Of a stretch of 36,494 bases of DNA, positions 24,350-32,725 are shown piece by piece (position 1 is the first letter of the stretch; every line of letters begins with the position of its first letter). Origin of the DNA: Erythrobacter sp. HI0063 (GTDB taxonomy: Bacteria; Pseudomonadota; Alphaproteobacteria; Sphingomonadales; Sphingomonadaceae); NCBI RefSeq assembly GCF_001635685.1, contig NZ_LWFF01000266.1:1-36494 (forward strand), read 5' to 3'. Made by a program: the position numbers and the translations under genes. A model generated the notes under the pieces. The model was not told the origin of the DNA, made no database searches, and saw only the letters and a list, made by a program, of their open reading frames with translations.

Positions 24350-24696
24350 TCCAACTTGTCGCGTCTTGGGTCAGACAACCTTGGTAAGAGTACGCGAAAC
24401 CCAACGACGGCTTTTGATGGTTTGGAACTTAAAGAAAAGCGACAGTCCGCTTACGGCCCGGAGGCGGAAACTCTCGATCGACAAACGTCCGCACGGGGCC
24501 GTGAAAGACCGACGCATAAAGTTGGCGCCAGTATTTTCTAGAGCTGAGAAACACAATATTCTGCCGTGTTCACAATTGACTTTGTATCCCTCCGTCTCCG
24601 CCACCGGCGTTTCCAAGGCTTTCGACTCTATCAAAAAAGCCTGGCCGAAAACTCTTTGCGGAGCCGGGACGTTTCCCTCTCGCACGCGCACCGACG
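24350..24696. other. Intergenic stretch containing the attR-like repeat
   Basis: No gene is supported here. Open frames exist but show no motif and no start signal. The repeat copy of the tRNA-Ser 3' end lies at 24586-24605, just before the end of the FAD oxidoreductase gene. Sequence left of the repeat (24350-24585) is island DNA and more AT-rich by eye. Confidence 0.6.
24586..24605 (+). repeat. attR-like direct repeat of the tRNA-Ser 3' end
   Basis: Exact 20-base copy of 10575-10594 in the same orientation. The bases just upstream (tttgt) do not match the tRNA T loop, so this is only the core and not a second tRNA. It defines the right boundary of the island. Confidence 0.82.
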
Positions 24697-25662
24697 CTAC
24701 AGATCGAGGCCTGCCCCGACGATCCGCTTGCCCAGTGTGTGGCCGGATATCCAGGCGCTTTCGATCCGAGGCGCGAGCAACCAATCTCCACATGCGCCCA
24801 GTCCAATTTCCTCGTTCCAATAGCACCCCTCGGAGCGCGAACTCGAAAGCGCGTAACGCCATCTATGCGCCCGGGTAAAGATCGGCTGTAAGGTGACGCC
24901 GATCAGAGAGGCAAATCTTTCGCTCAGCCTTTGTTCGATGTCCGCTGGCTCGTGCTCAAGATACTGGCGCGACCAGTCCGGATCGGCGTGGACGACCCAG
25001 GCTTCACCGCCTTGCCGCTTAGGCTTGCCCGAATTGCGCGTCGCCGACGAAATACCCGGTCCCTTCACGATACCCTCGTGGATCGGCAGGGGTTCTGCGA
25101 AACCGAGCATCACCGTCCAACAAGGCTCGGTGCGCGATCCGGCGGCGCGGCGCGCCATTTCGGGATCGCCGGCCCCCGCCAGCAGCGCCGTCTGTTCGGC
25201 GGGCATGGCAAGGACCACCTGATCGAAGTTCCGCACGTCGGAATCGCCGATCCGAACACTCCAGCCGCTCTTACTGGAAGAAAGCGCGGTCACCTCGGCT
25301 CCCCAGGCAATGTCGATACCGTCAGCCAGGCCTTCGATCAGCTTGGCCATCCTCGGCGTGCCGACCCACGCATCTTCCCCCGCAACCGGCCAGCGAGAGA
25401 CCATTCCCTTGTCAGCGAGTTTCGCCGTGACGCTGCGAAAAAGCGGATGGCGTACAGTGAAGTACTGCGCGCCGTAATCGAAGGAAAAATCGTGAGCGTC
25501 CTTCTCGACAGTGCGAGAAGAAACGCGCCCGCCGGGACGCCGGCCCTTGTCGAAAACATGCACGGACAGGCCTGCCTCGCTCAGCACTCGTGCGCAGGCG
25601 ATCCCGCTTATTCCGGCTCCAATGACGGCAATTTGCGATCCGATCGAGCTGGCTGTGTGCAT
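24697..25662 (-). CDS. Renalase-like NAD(P)/FAD-dependent oxidoreductase
   Basis: A 321-residue flavoprotein of the renalase/amine-oxidase-like group. The Rossmann FAD loop is IAVIGAGISGIACARVL near residue 10, followed by VFDKGRRPGGRVSSR. FDYGAQYFTVRHP (about 67-79) and the C-terminal WRYALS, GLGACGDWLL and ESAWISGHTLG fit the family. These proteins oxidise misreduced nicotinamides or unknown small substrates; the exact reaction is not evident. ATG 25662 follows an AGGGGG Shine-Dalgarno; a longer frame to 25812 adds no recognisable sequence. It lies just outside the island and is transcribed toward it. Confidence 0.88.
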   Translation of the reverse strand: MHTASSIGSQIAVIGAGISGIACARVLSEAGLSVHVFDKGRRPGGRVSSRTVEKDAHDFSFDYGAQYFTVRHPLFRSVTAKLADKGMVSRWPVAGEDAWVGTPRMAKLIEGLADGIDIAWGAEVTALSSSKSGWSVRIGDSDVRNFDQVVLAMPAEQTALLAGAGDPEMARRAAGSRTEPCWTVMLGFAEPLPIHEGIVKGPGISSATRNSGKPKRQGGEAWVVHADPDWSRQYLEHEPADIEQRLSERFASLIGVTLQPIFTRAHRWRYALSSSRSEGCYWNEEIGLGACGDWLLAPRIESAWISGHTLGKRIVGAGLDL

Positions 25663-25890
25663 ATTCTTCGCCCCCTGGCAGTGACAGAAGAGTTCTGCCC
25701 GTCGCACCCTTCCTGAAGCGAGCCGAACGTTTAGACCGCCGTTTACGATCCCCGCCCTAACATTTTCCGGCCTTGACAGAGAGGCGGTTCGATAGCCTGG
25801 GCGAGCCAGCACGGCTCCGTGGTGATCGAGAGCGAGTTCCTTCTACATGGCGTGATGAAAACTCTCCGCCGGGATGCGCTCCGAAAGGCT

Positions 25891-26505
25891 TCAGACGCGA
25901 CCGATGCCGCGTTCCAGTATCCTGTTCGCACGACTTGCCACATCCTCGGCGGCGCCATCGTTTTCGCATGCCCAGATGGCATAGCGCAGGCCGAGAAAGA
26001 CATTCATCCCCATGATAGCCCAGGCTTCGACCTCGCCTAGGTCCGGGCGCAAATCTCCCTTGACGCCGCCGGTCGCGAGCCGTTCCGTAATCCGCTTCCC
26101 GATCGTCTCGTAATGGGCACGATAATTCGCCGGATCGACGAATTCCGCCTCGTCGATGATCCGATAGACTTCCTTGTGTTCGGCTGCGAAGTTCAGAAAC
26201 CCGAGCAGAGCCTGGCGCTCGATCTCCAGAGCTGACGCCGCAGGGTCAATGGCCGCCCGAGCCGCCTGTTTCACTGCATCGCTCATATCGGAAACCAGCG
26301 CGCGGAAGATCGCGTCTTTGCTGTCGAAATAAGTGTAAAAACTGCCCAGTGCGACTCCGGCCCGCGCGGTTATCGCGCTGATCGAAGCGTCATGAAAGCC
26401 ATGATCGCCGAACTCGCCCGCCGCCGCGTCCAGAAGCTTTCGCAAAGTGCGCCTGCCCCGCTCCGTCCTCGGTTGCTTGTCCGAGCGCGTATCGCCTTGC
26501 GTCAT
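25891..26505 (-). CDS. TetR-family transcriptional regulator
   Basis: A 204-residue TetR regulator. The N-terminal helix-turn-helix is unmistakable: RRTLRKLLDAAAGEFGDHGF, then ISAITARAGVALGSFYTYFDSKDAIF. The C-terminal helical domain (FLNFAAEHKEVYRIIDEAEFV and so on) would bind a small ligand. The ATG at 26505 has GAGGG 5 bases upstream. It is divergent from the TonB-dependent receptor, and the shared 166-base intergenic region holds a near-perfect palindrome, so it likely represses that receptor and itself. The ligand is unknown; receptors paired like this often take up lipophilic or aromatic compounds. Confidence 0.93.
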   Translation of the reverse strand: MTQGDTRSDKQPRTERGRRTLRKLLDAAAGEFGDHGFHDASISAITARAGVALGSFYTYFDSKDAIFRALVSDMSDAVKQAARAAIDPAASALEIERQALLGFLNFAAEHKEVYRIIDEAEFVDPANYRAHYETIGKRITERLATGGVKGDLRPDLGEVEAWAIMGMNVFLGLRYAIWACENDGAAEDVASRANRILERGIGRV

Positions 26506-26609
26506 AATTCCCTCTGCACTTCGCAAATCCCGATCGTTGGGACCAAATTAGGGCGGCATGCATCGCACATGCAAGAACAAACTTGAAAGATGGTTCATGT
26601 TTCGGTATT

Positions 26610-26628
26610 GAACATTCAAAGAATGTCC
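26610..26628. promoter_or_regulatory. Candidate TetR operator, palindrome
   Basis: ACATTC (26612-26617), three-base spacer AAA, GAATGT (26621-26626) form a perfect inverted repeat, and one more outer base pair (26610/26628) matches. It lies between the TetR gene and the TonB-dependent receptor start at 26672. A second weaker inverted repeat, ATGTT-N9-AACAT, overlaps it at 26597-26615. Confidence 0.5.
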
Positions 26629-26671
26629 TCCGTGTGGAGCGAGAGGGCCGCAATATGGGAGGGTTCAGACT

Positions 26672-29080
26672 ATGTGTGCCAGCGCGAATCGGACGCCGAA
26701 ACGATTGCTTATGGGACTGTTCGCCGGGTGCGCGCTCGGTGCGTTCGCCCTGCCCGCCAATGCTCAAAACGCTGCCCAGACCGTCGGCGACCCCGCCGAT
26801 CAGGAAATGCCACGTCAGCCTGGCCCCGTAGCCAGCGACGAACCGCAAGAGCCGGGTGTCGATAACACCATCATCGTGACGGCACGCCGCCGCGAGGAGC
26901 GTCTCGTGGACGTGCCGATTGCAGTCACTTCGCTAAGCGGCGAACAGCTGGAAAAAGCAGGCGCGCTCGACATCACCGATGTCGGCCAGGTGGTACCGAA
27001 CGTCACGTTGGAAGCCAGCCGGGCGACCAATTCCACGCTCACCGCCTTCATCCGTGGCATCGGCCAGCAGGATCCGGTTTCCGGTTTCGAGCAGGGCGTG
27101 GGCATCTATCTCGACGATGTCTATCTGAACCGCCCTCAGGCCGCAGTGCTCGACATCTACGACGTGGAACGGATCGAAGTGCTGCGCGGCCCGCAGGGAA
27201 CGTTATATGGCCGCAACACGATCGGCGGTGCAGTCAAATACGTGACTCGCCGCCTGCCGCAGGATTTCGCCCTCAAGGCGCGGGCGACCTACGGAACCTA
27301 TAATCAGGCCGAGGGAGTTCTGACCGCGTCCGCGCCGCTGAACGACATAATCCGCGTTGGCGGATCGATTGCACGCCTGTCGCGCGGCGGCTTTGGCGAC
27401 AATCTCACGACCGGACTCGAAAACTACAACAAGGACATCTGGGCCGGGCGGCTGAGCATGGAGATGGGCGGCTATGGCGAGCCGGTCTTCCTTCGCATCA
27501 GTGGCGATTACACAAAGGACGAAAGCGATCCGCGGGGCGGCACGCGCCTGATCCCGGGCCTCGCCTCGGGCGCTCCGGTGCTCGACGATGTTTTCGATAC
27601 CCGAGGCGGTCTCGACGATCCCATTCAGGATGTCGAAGCCTATGGCCTCGCGATGAATGCCGAGATCATGGTCAGCGATACGGTGACGCTGCGATCGATC
27701 AGCGCATGGCGTAAGGACGACAGCCTTGGCCCGATCGATTTCGATGCGCTGCCCGCCGTCGATCTTGACGTGCCCGGTGCCTATTTCAATGAGCAGATCA
27801 GCCAGGAACTGCAACTGCTTTACGACAACGGGCCGCTGAACGGTCTGCTCGGCTTCTATTATCTCGATGCCAAGGCGGACACGCTGTTCGATGTGCGCAT
27901 CTTTACGACGTTCGCCGGCCTCACCGCCTTCACCCGTGCCGATGTCGATACCGAGACCTACGCGATCTTCGGCGACCTCACCTACGACATCGGCGACCGG
28001 CTGAGCGTGTCGCTGGGCGGACGATACACTTGGGACGAGCGCACGGCGGACATTCTGCGGCAGAATTATCTCGGCGGAGGATCGCCCTTCTTCGGCGGTG
28101 CGGGCATTCCCTTCGGCGCACCGAGCACCAATTTCCAGGGGTCGGCCAAGTTCGAGAAATTCACCCCGCGCGCCTCGATCAGCTTCATGCCGACGCCCGA
28201 CCACAATCTTTATGCGAGCTATTCGAAAGGCTTCAAGGGCGGCGGCTTCGACCCGCGTGGCGTGGGCACCAACGCGCCCGCCGCAGTTCCGGGCCAACCG
28301 ACCGATGCCGAGATCGCCGATTTCCTCAGTTTCGCGCCCGAAGAGGTCGACAGCTACGAAATCGGCTACAAGGGCAGCCTTATGAACGGGGCGCTCAACG
28401 TCGCTGCCGCGGCCTTCTACGCCGATTATACCGACGTTCAGATCCCCGGCTCGGTCGCCTGCACGATCCAGGTCAACGGTGCGCCAACGCCTTCGTTCTG
28501 CGGCATCGTTTCGAATGCGGGGGCGGCGACTTTCAAGGGGCTGGAACTGGAAGCGAGCGCTCGCCTCGGCGGGGGCTTCAATCTGTCGGGATCGCTCGGC
28601 TATATCGATGCGCGATACGACGAATATATCGCCAATATCGGCAACACGCCGACCGATGTCGCCGAATTCCGCGAAGTTCAGAACACGCCTGAATTTACCG
28701 GCAGCGCCACCGCAAGCTACACGCTGCCGGTCGGCGCAGGCGATCTCTATCTGGGCACCACGGTCAGCTATCGCAGCAAGACCTTCCAGTTCGAAATACC
28801 GAACGAATTCATCGATCAGGACGGCTATGCGCTGGTCGATGCGAGCATAGTCTATACCGCCCCGGGCGAGCGGTTCAGCGTCGGCGTGTATGGGAAGAAT
28901 CTGTTCGACAAGGAGTACAAGACCAGCGGCTACACCTTCGTCGCTGCCGACCCGCGCACCGGGGCGATCCCGTCGGGTGCCAATGGCTTCCCGATCCCGA
29001 CTCTGGGGCGCGAAGGGACGCTAACCGCATTTTACGGCAATCCACGCCAGATCTTCGCCACGGCAACGTTCCGATACTGA
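26672..29080 (+). CDS. TonB-dependent outer-membrane receptor
   Basis: An 802-residue outer-membrane receptor. A signal peptide (RLLMGLFAGCALGAFALPANA) is followed by a TonB-box-like DNTIIVTARRREERLVDVP. The plug domain has ALDITDVGQVVPNVTLEASR, IRGIGQQDP, VGIYLDDVYLNRPQ and VLRGPQGTLYGRNTIGGAV. The 22-strand barrel fills the rest and ends with RQIFATATFRY, an aromatic C-terminal residue as needed for assembly. It belongs to the large sphingomonad class of receptors with RGPQGTLYGRN-type plugs, often for aromatic or complex substrates and not only siderophores. ATG 26672 follows GGAGGG. It is divergent from the TetR gene. Confidence 0.95.
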   Translation: MCASANRTPKRLLMGLFAGCALGAFALPANAQNAAQTVGDPADQEMPRQPGPVASDEPQEPGVDNTIIVTARRREERLVDVPIAVTSLSGEQLEKAGALDITDVGQVVPNVTLEASRATNSTLTAFIRGIGQQDPVSGFEQGVGIYLDDVYLNRPQAAVLDIYDVERIEVLRGPQGTLYGRNTIGGAVKYVTRRLPQDFALKARATYGTYNQAEGVLTASAPLNDIIRVGGSIARLSRGGFGDNLTTGLENYNKDIWAGRLSMEMGGYGEPVFLRISGDYTKDESDPRGGTRLIPGLASGAPVLDDVFDTRGGLDDPIQDVEAYGLAMNAEIMVSDTVTLRSISAWRKDDSLGPIDFDALPAVDLDVPGAYFNEQISQELQLLYDNGPLNGLLGFYYLDAKADTLFDVRIFTTFAGLTAFTRADVDTETYAIFGDLTYDIGDRLSVSLGGRYTWDERTADILRQNYLGGGSPFFGGAGIPFGAPSTNFQGSAKFEKFTPRASISFMPTPDHNLYASYSKGFKGGGFDPRGVGTNAPAAVPGQPTDAEIADFLSFAPEEVDSYEIGYKGSLMNGALNVAAAAFYADYTDVQIPGSVACTIQVNGAPTPSFCGIVSNAGAATFKGLELEASARLGGGFNLSGSLGYIDARYDEYIANIGNTPTDVAEFREVQNTPEFTGSATASYTLPVGAGDLYLGTTVSYRSKTFQFEIPNEFIDQDGYALVDASIVYTAPGERFSVGVYGKNLFDKEYKTSGYTFVAADPRTGAIPSGANGFPIPTLGREGTLTAFYGNPRQIFATATFRY

Positions 29081-29081
29081 C

Positions 29082-29148
29082 AAGGCCAAGGAGCCGCGGC
29101 TTCTTTCGACCGCGGCCCTGGCCTTCCCGCACGAGCGCTTACGTGCGG
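29082..29148 (+). terminator. Two tandem hairpins after the TonB-dependent receptor
   Basis: The first is AAGGCCA plus CCGCGG (29082-29099) pairing with CCGCGG plus TGGCCTT (29110-29125), a long GC-rich stem. The second is a perfect 7-bp stem, CCGCACG (29127-29133) with CGTGCGG (29142-29148). There is no T-run, but their place just after the stop codon suits transcription termination or mRNA 3'-end protection. Confidence 0.55.
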
Positions 29149-29300
29149 CGCAATCTCCAGCTCTGATCATCCGTTTAAGAGCGCACTTTCCGCGCAAGCG
29201 CCCCATTGCAAAGCTTGGAATTGAGGCGCATTCGGCTCGCCCATAGAAATCGGCCCGTCGAATTATGACGCAGCGATTTTCAAAGCATCGGGAGAGCACG

Positions 29301-31604
29301 ATGGCGGACGAGAGCAAAAAGAACGCCGACACCCTTCCCCACTCGCCCGGCCCCGCCGGGGGCTGGGGTTCCATGAAAGGCATCGCCAGCATCTATGGCG
29401 AAACCTGGGCCTCTCCCGGTGCGCTCGACAGTTTGCGGCGGCTGAACAAGCCCAAGGGCGTGATGTGCATGTCATGCGCCTGGCCGAAGCCGGCGAACTA
29501 TTCCGCGTTCGAATTCTGCGAAAACGGGGCGAAGGCCACGTTGTGGGAATTGACCAAGGATCGCTGCACACCGGAATTTTTCGCGTATGACGGTCATACG
29601 GTCACCGAATTGCGCGAATGGTCGGACCACGAGCTCGAAAAATCGGGTCGCTTGACCCACCCGATGAGATACGACGCCGCGTCGGATCGCTATGTGCCGA
29701 TCGAGTGGGACGATGCCTTTGCAGAAATCGGCGCGACCCTGCGCGATCTGCCGCGCGAGGATGTGGTCTTCTACGCCTCCGGCCATGCCGGGCTGGAAGC
29801 GAGCTATCTCTACGCCCTTCTTGCCCGCGCCTATGGCAACAACAATCTGCCGCAGAGCAGCAATATGTGCCACGAGACCACTTCGGTGGGCCTCACCAAG
29901 GTAATCGGTTCGCCCGTCGGCACAGTGACGTTCGACGATCTGGCCGAGACCGACTGCTATTTCTATTTCGGCCAGAATCCCGGCACGAACAGCCCGCGCT
30001 TCCTTCACAATCTGAAGGATCTGAAGGACCGCGGCGGCAAGATCGTGACCTTCAATCCGGTGATCGAGCAGGGCCTTGTCTCCTTCGTCGATCCGCAGAA
30101 CCCGCTGGCGATGCTGACGGGCAAGGAAACGGTGATCTCCGACCAGTATCACCAGGTGCAATCGGGCGGCGATGTCGCGGCGATCCTGGGCCTGTGCAAG
30201 GTCGTTGTAGAAGCCGACGACCGGGCGCGCGAGGCGGGCACGCGCGAGGTTATCGACCATACCTTCATAGAGCAGCACACCACCGGTTTCGATGCGTTCA
30301 TCGCCTGTTGCCGCGATGCCGACTGGGCCGATATCGAAAAGGCCAGCGGCCTTACCGAAGATGCGCTGCGCGAAGCGGCCCAGGTCTATATCGATGCCGA
30401 AAAGGTGATCGGCGTCTACGGCATGGGCTTCACCCAGCACACGCATGGCGCGCTCAACATCGCCATGCTGGTCAATCTGCTGCTGCTGAAAGGCAATATC
30501 GGCCGCCCCGGCACGGGCTGCTGCCCGGTCCGCGGCCATTCCAACGTGCAGGGACAGCGAACGGTCGGCATCGCGGAAAAGGCGCACCTCGTCCCGCTCG
30601 ACAAGCTGAAAGACCTGTTCGATTTCGACCCACCGACGAAAGACGGAATGCATGTCGTCGATGCGGTGCAGGGGCTGATCGAAGGCAAGGTGCGCGGGTT
30701 CATCTCGCTCGGCGGCAATCTGGTGCGCGCCGTGCCCGATCAGAAGCGGATGGAGGAAGGCTGGGCCAGCCAGGACATCGTCGTCATGGTGTCGACCAAG
30801 CTCAATCGCAGCCATCTCTATCCGGGCAAGCAGGCCTATATCCTGCCATGCCTCGGCCGGTCCGAAGTGGACGAGCAGAAAAGCGGCAATCAGGCCGTGA
30901 CGAGCGAAGACAGCTTTTCGATGATCAACGGATCGGTCGGCCATCGCCCGCCCGCCTCCGAACATCTCAAGAGCGAGCTTGCCATCGTCAGCGGGATCGC
31001 CAAGGCCACGCTCGATCCCAACCCCAAGATGGAATGGGACGAGTGGACCGGCGATTATTCGCTGGTGCGCGATCTGATCGAAGCGACCTATCCCGACGAC
31101 TTCCACGACTTCAATAAGCGGATGTTCGAGGCCGGCGGCTTCTGGCGCGGCAATCCGGCGGCGGAGCGGATCTGGAAGACGGACAGCGGCAAGGCCGTGA
31201 TCACCACGCCCCCGCAGCTAACTTCGCTCGGTTTCGAAGACAGGCCGGGACGCTATCGCCTGCTCACCATGCGCTCCAACGATCAGTTCAACACCACCAT
31301 CTATGGCTATTCCGATCGCTTCCGCGGGATCGAGGGCACGCGCGACGTGGTTTTGATGAACCCGGACGACATTGCCGAAGCCGGTCTCAAGGATGGCGAT
31401 ACGGTCCGTCTGGTCAGCGATTACGATGGCGACGATGTCGAGCGCCATCTGGGCGGGCTGAAGCTGGTGGCCTACAAGCTGCCGCGCGGGACGATTGCGG
31501 GGTATTATCCGGAATGCAACGTGCTGGTGCCGATCACGCACCATGACGAGATTTCGAAGACCCCGGCATCGAAGTCGGTCCCGGTCAGGATCGAGGCCGC
31601 TTGA
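29301..31604 (+). CDS. FdhF/YdeP-family molybdopterin oxidoreductase
   Basis: A 767-residue member of the FdhF/YdeP branch of the molybdopterin oxidoreductase superfamily, close to the usual length (E. coli YdeP is 759). The N-terminus has a CxxC (VMCMSCAW, Cys56/Cys59) that probably helps bind an Fe-S cluster. SSNMCHETTSVGL, YFGQNPGTNSPR, FNPVIEQGLVSF, GNIGRPGTGCCPVRGHSNVQG and NRSHLYPGKQAYILPCLGRSE are family motifs for the bis-MGD cofactor. No selenocysteine codon is seen. YdeP is linked to acid resistance in E. coli, but the substrate is unknown. No molybdenum-cofactor or electron-transfer genes lie next to it. ATG 29301 is preceded by GGAGA. The 3' end overlaps the truncated halogenase gene on the other strand. 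Confidence 0.9.
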   Translation: MADESKKNADTLPHSPGPAGGWGSMKGIASIYGETWASPGALDSLRRLNKPKGVMCMSCAWPKPANYSAFEFCENGAKATLWELTKDRCTPEFFAYDGHTVTELREWSDHELEKSGRLTHPMRYDAASDRYVPIEWDDAFAEIGATLRDLPREDVVFYASGHAGLEASYLYALLARAYGNNNLPQSSNMCHETTSVGLTKVIGSPVGTVTFDDLAETDCYFYFGQNPGTNSPRFLHNLKDLKDRGGKIVTFNPVIEQGLVSFVDPQNPLAMLTGKETVISDQYHQVQSGGDVAAILGLCKVVVEADDRAREAGTREVIDHTFIEQHTTGFDAFIACCRDADWADIEKASGLTEDALREAAQVYIDAEKVIGVYGMGFTQHTHGALNIAMLVNLLLLKGNIGRPGTGCCPVRGHSNVQGQRTVGIAEKAHLVPLDKLKDLFDFDPPTKDGMHVVDAVQGLIEGKVRGFISLGGNLVRAVPDQKRMEEGWASQDIVVMVSTKLNRSHLYPGKQAYILPCLGRSEVDEQKSGNQAVTSEDSFSMINGSVGHRPPASEHLKSELAIVSGIAKATLDPNPKMEWDEWTGDYSLVRDLIEATYPDDFHDFNKRMFEAGGFWRGNPAAERIWKTDSGKAVITTPPQLTSLGFEDRPGRYRLLTMRSNDQFNTTIYGYSDRFRGIEGTRDVVLMNPDDIAEAGLKDGDTVRLVSDYDGDDVERHLGGLKLVAYKLPRGTIAGYYPECNVLVPITHHDEISKTPASKSVPVRIEAA

Positions 31605-32725
31605 ATTCGGCTACGATCCCGCAAGGGGTGCATATAGCCGAGTGCCGTCGCGATCACGATATGCAGCGCAGTCGCTTCGAGCGGTTCGAGAAAGCCCTGG
31701 GCAAGGCCCGCCGAAAGGCAATTGCGGTGCCAGGTTTCGGCCACGCGGCCGACCTTCATTTCAAGCCTGCGCACCTCGCCCTCAGGATGGCCGAGAGCGG
31801 CGCGCAATTCCTCCTCCGCCGCTTCGTCAGAAACGTAGCGTGACGAATAGACGTAACCATTCCCGATCCGCGTCGTCAGCGGGATCGCCCAGCGCCAGCC
31901 CGCTTCCATGGCGACGGCGTCGGTCTGTGGAAGCAGTTCGGTTTCGCGCTCGTGCGAATGCGCGGTCGGCAGCACCACGGCGCGATCGTTGAAAAGATTG
32001 TCCGTGAAGCTCTGAAACGGAACGGCCAACGCCTGTTGCGCGATCAGGGCGCGAAAGCCCGAGCAATCGACGAACAGGTCGCCCGCGATCCGCTCCCCGC
32101 CCTCGCACAGGAGCGCGGCCACATCGCCCTCGCCGTCCAGCTCCACCCGCTCGACCTTGATCGGGCGATGGTCCACCCCCTGCCTTACCGCCCAATCGCG
32201 CAGGAAGCCGCCCAGTTTATGCGCGTCGAAATGATAGCCGTAGCTCGGTTCGAAGGGAAAATTATCCGCCGGATGCGGCGCGCGGCCTTCCTCGGCGAGG
32301 CGTGTCGCCAGAAACCATCGATCCGGATGCGCGGACTTGTCCAGCCCCTTGCGGGCCAACAGGCAATTGCGGATGAAATGCGGTTCGGTGTGCAGGTCCA
32401 AAGGGCTTGGAAAAGGGTGAAAATAGCTTTCGAAACCCGGCCGCTCGCTCCACCCGGAAAAGCGGATCCCGAGCTTGTAGGTCGCATCGCAGGCGCGCAT
32501 CCATTCGGCTTCGTCGATCCCGAGCTGGTCGAACATGGCCTTCAATTGCGGCGTCGATCCTTCGCCCACGCCGATGATGCCGATGGCCGGGCTCTCGACC
32601 ACGGTCACCCGGCCACCGCGCGGCCCCCAGCGCTGATGGAGAAGGCAGGCGGTGATCCATCCCGCGCTGCCTCCACCCAAGACGACCACCTGGGGCGGCC
32701 CGTCAGATCGCGCGCCTGCCTCCAT
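31505..32725 (-). pseudogene. Flavin-dependent tryptophan-halogenase-type gene, 3' truncated
   Basis: Residues 1 to about 362 match flavin-dependent halogenases: FAD loop VLGGGSAGWITACLL (16-30), VGEGSTPQL, the catalytic lysine in TYKLGIRF (Lys84), the halogenase signature WRWAIP (277-282) and LEPLEATAL with the conserved glutamate (345-354). Homologues run to about 500 residues, so roughly 130 are missing. Beyond residue 362 the frame continues into antisense of the FdhF/YdeP 3' end, giving a foreign tail up to 31505. The start overlaps the GH97 stop (TGATG), so it was part of the maltodextrin operon. Such halogenases often sit by TonB-dependent maltodextrin receptors, and no such receptor is present here. 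The product is probably unstable or inactive. Confidence 0.82.

Larger units (their letters stand above)
10595..24605. mobile_element. Putative tRNA-Ser-integrated genomic island, about 14 kb
   Basis: The segment is bracketed by exact 20-bp direct repeats, the left one being the 3' end of tRNA-Ser(GCT). It holds accessory functions (glycosyltransferases, a sulfotransferase-like protein, a GntA-like protein, DUF1989, regulators), pseudogene fragments and long gene-poor stretches, in contrast to the dense housekeeping DNA on its left. No integrase, transposase or conjugation gene can be found, so the element looks immobilised, or its recombinase has been lost. The boundaries are defined by the repeats; mobility itself is inferred. 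Confidence 0.7.

Noticed and set aside
24366..24878. Open frame across attR as an integrase remnant
   Set aside because: The basic sequence near 24430-24540 has a faint integrase-like look but lacks the Arg-His-Arg-Tyr catalytic motifs, and the frame runs into antisense of the FAD oxidoreductase.
29472..31106. 544-codon minus-strand frame opposite the molybdopterin oxidoreductase
   Set aside because: Antisense shadow; the plus strand encodes a full FdhF/YdeP protein with family motifs.
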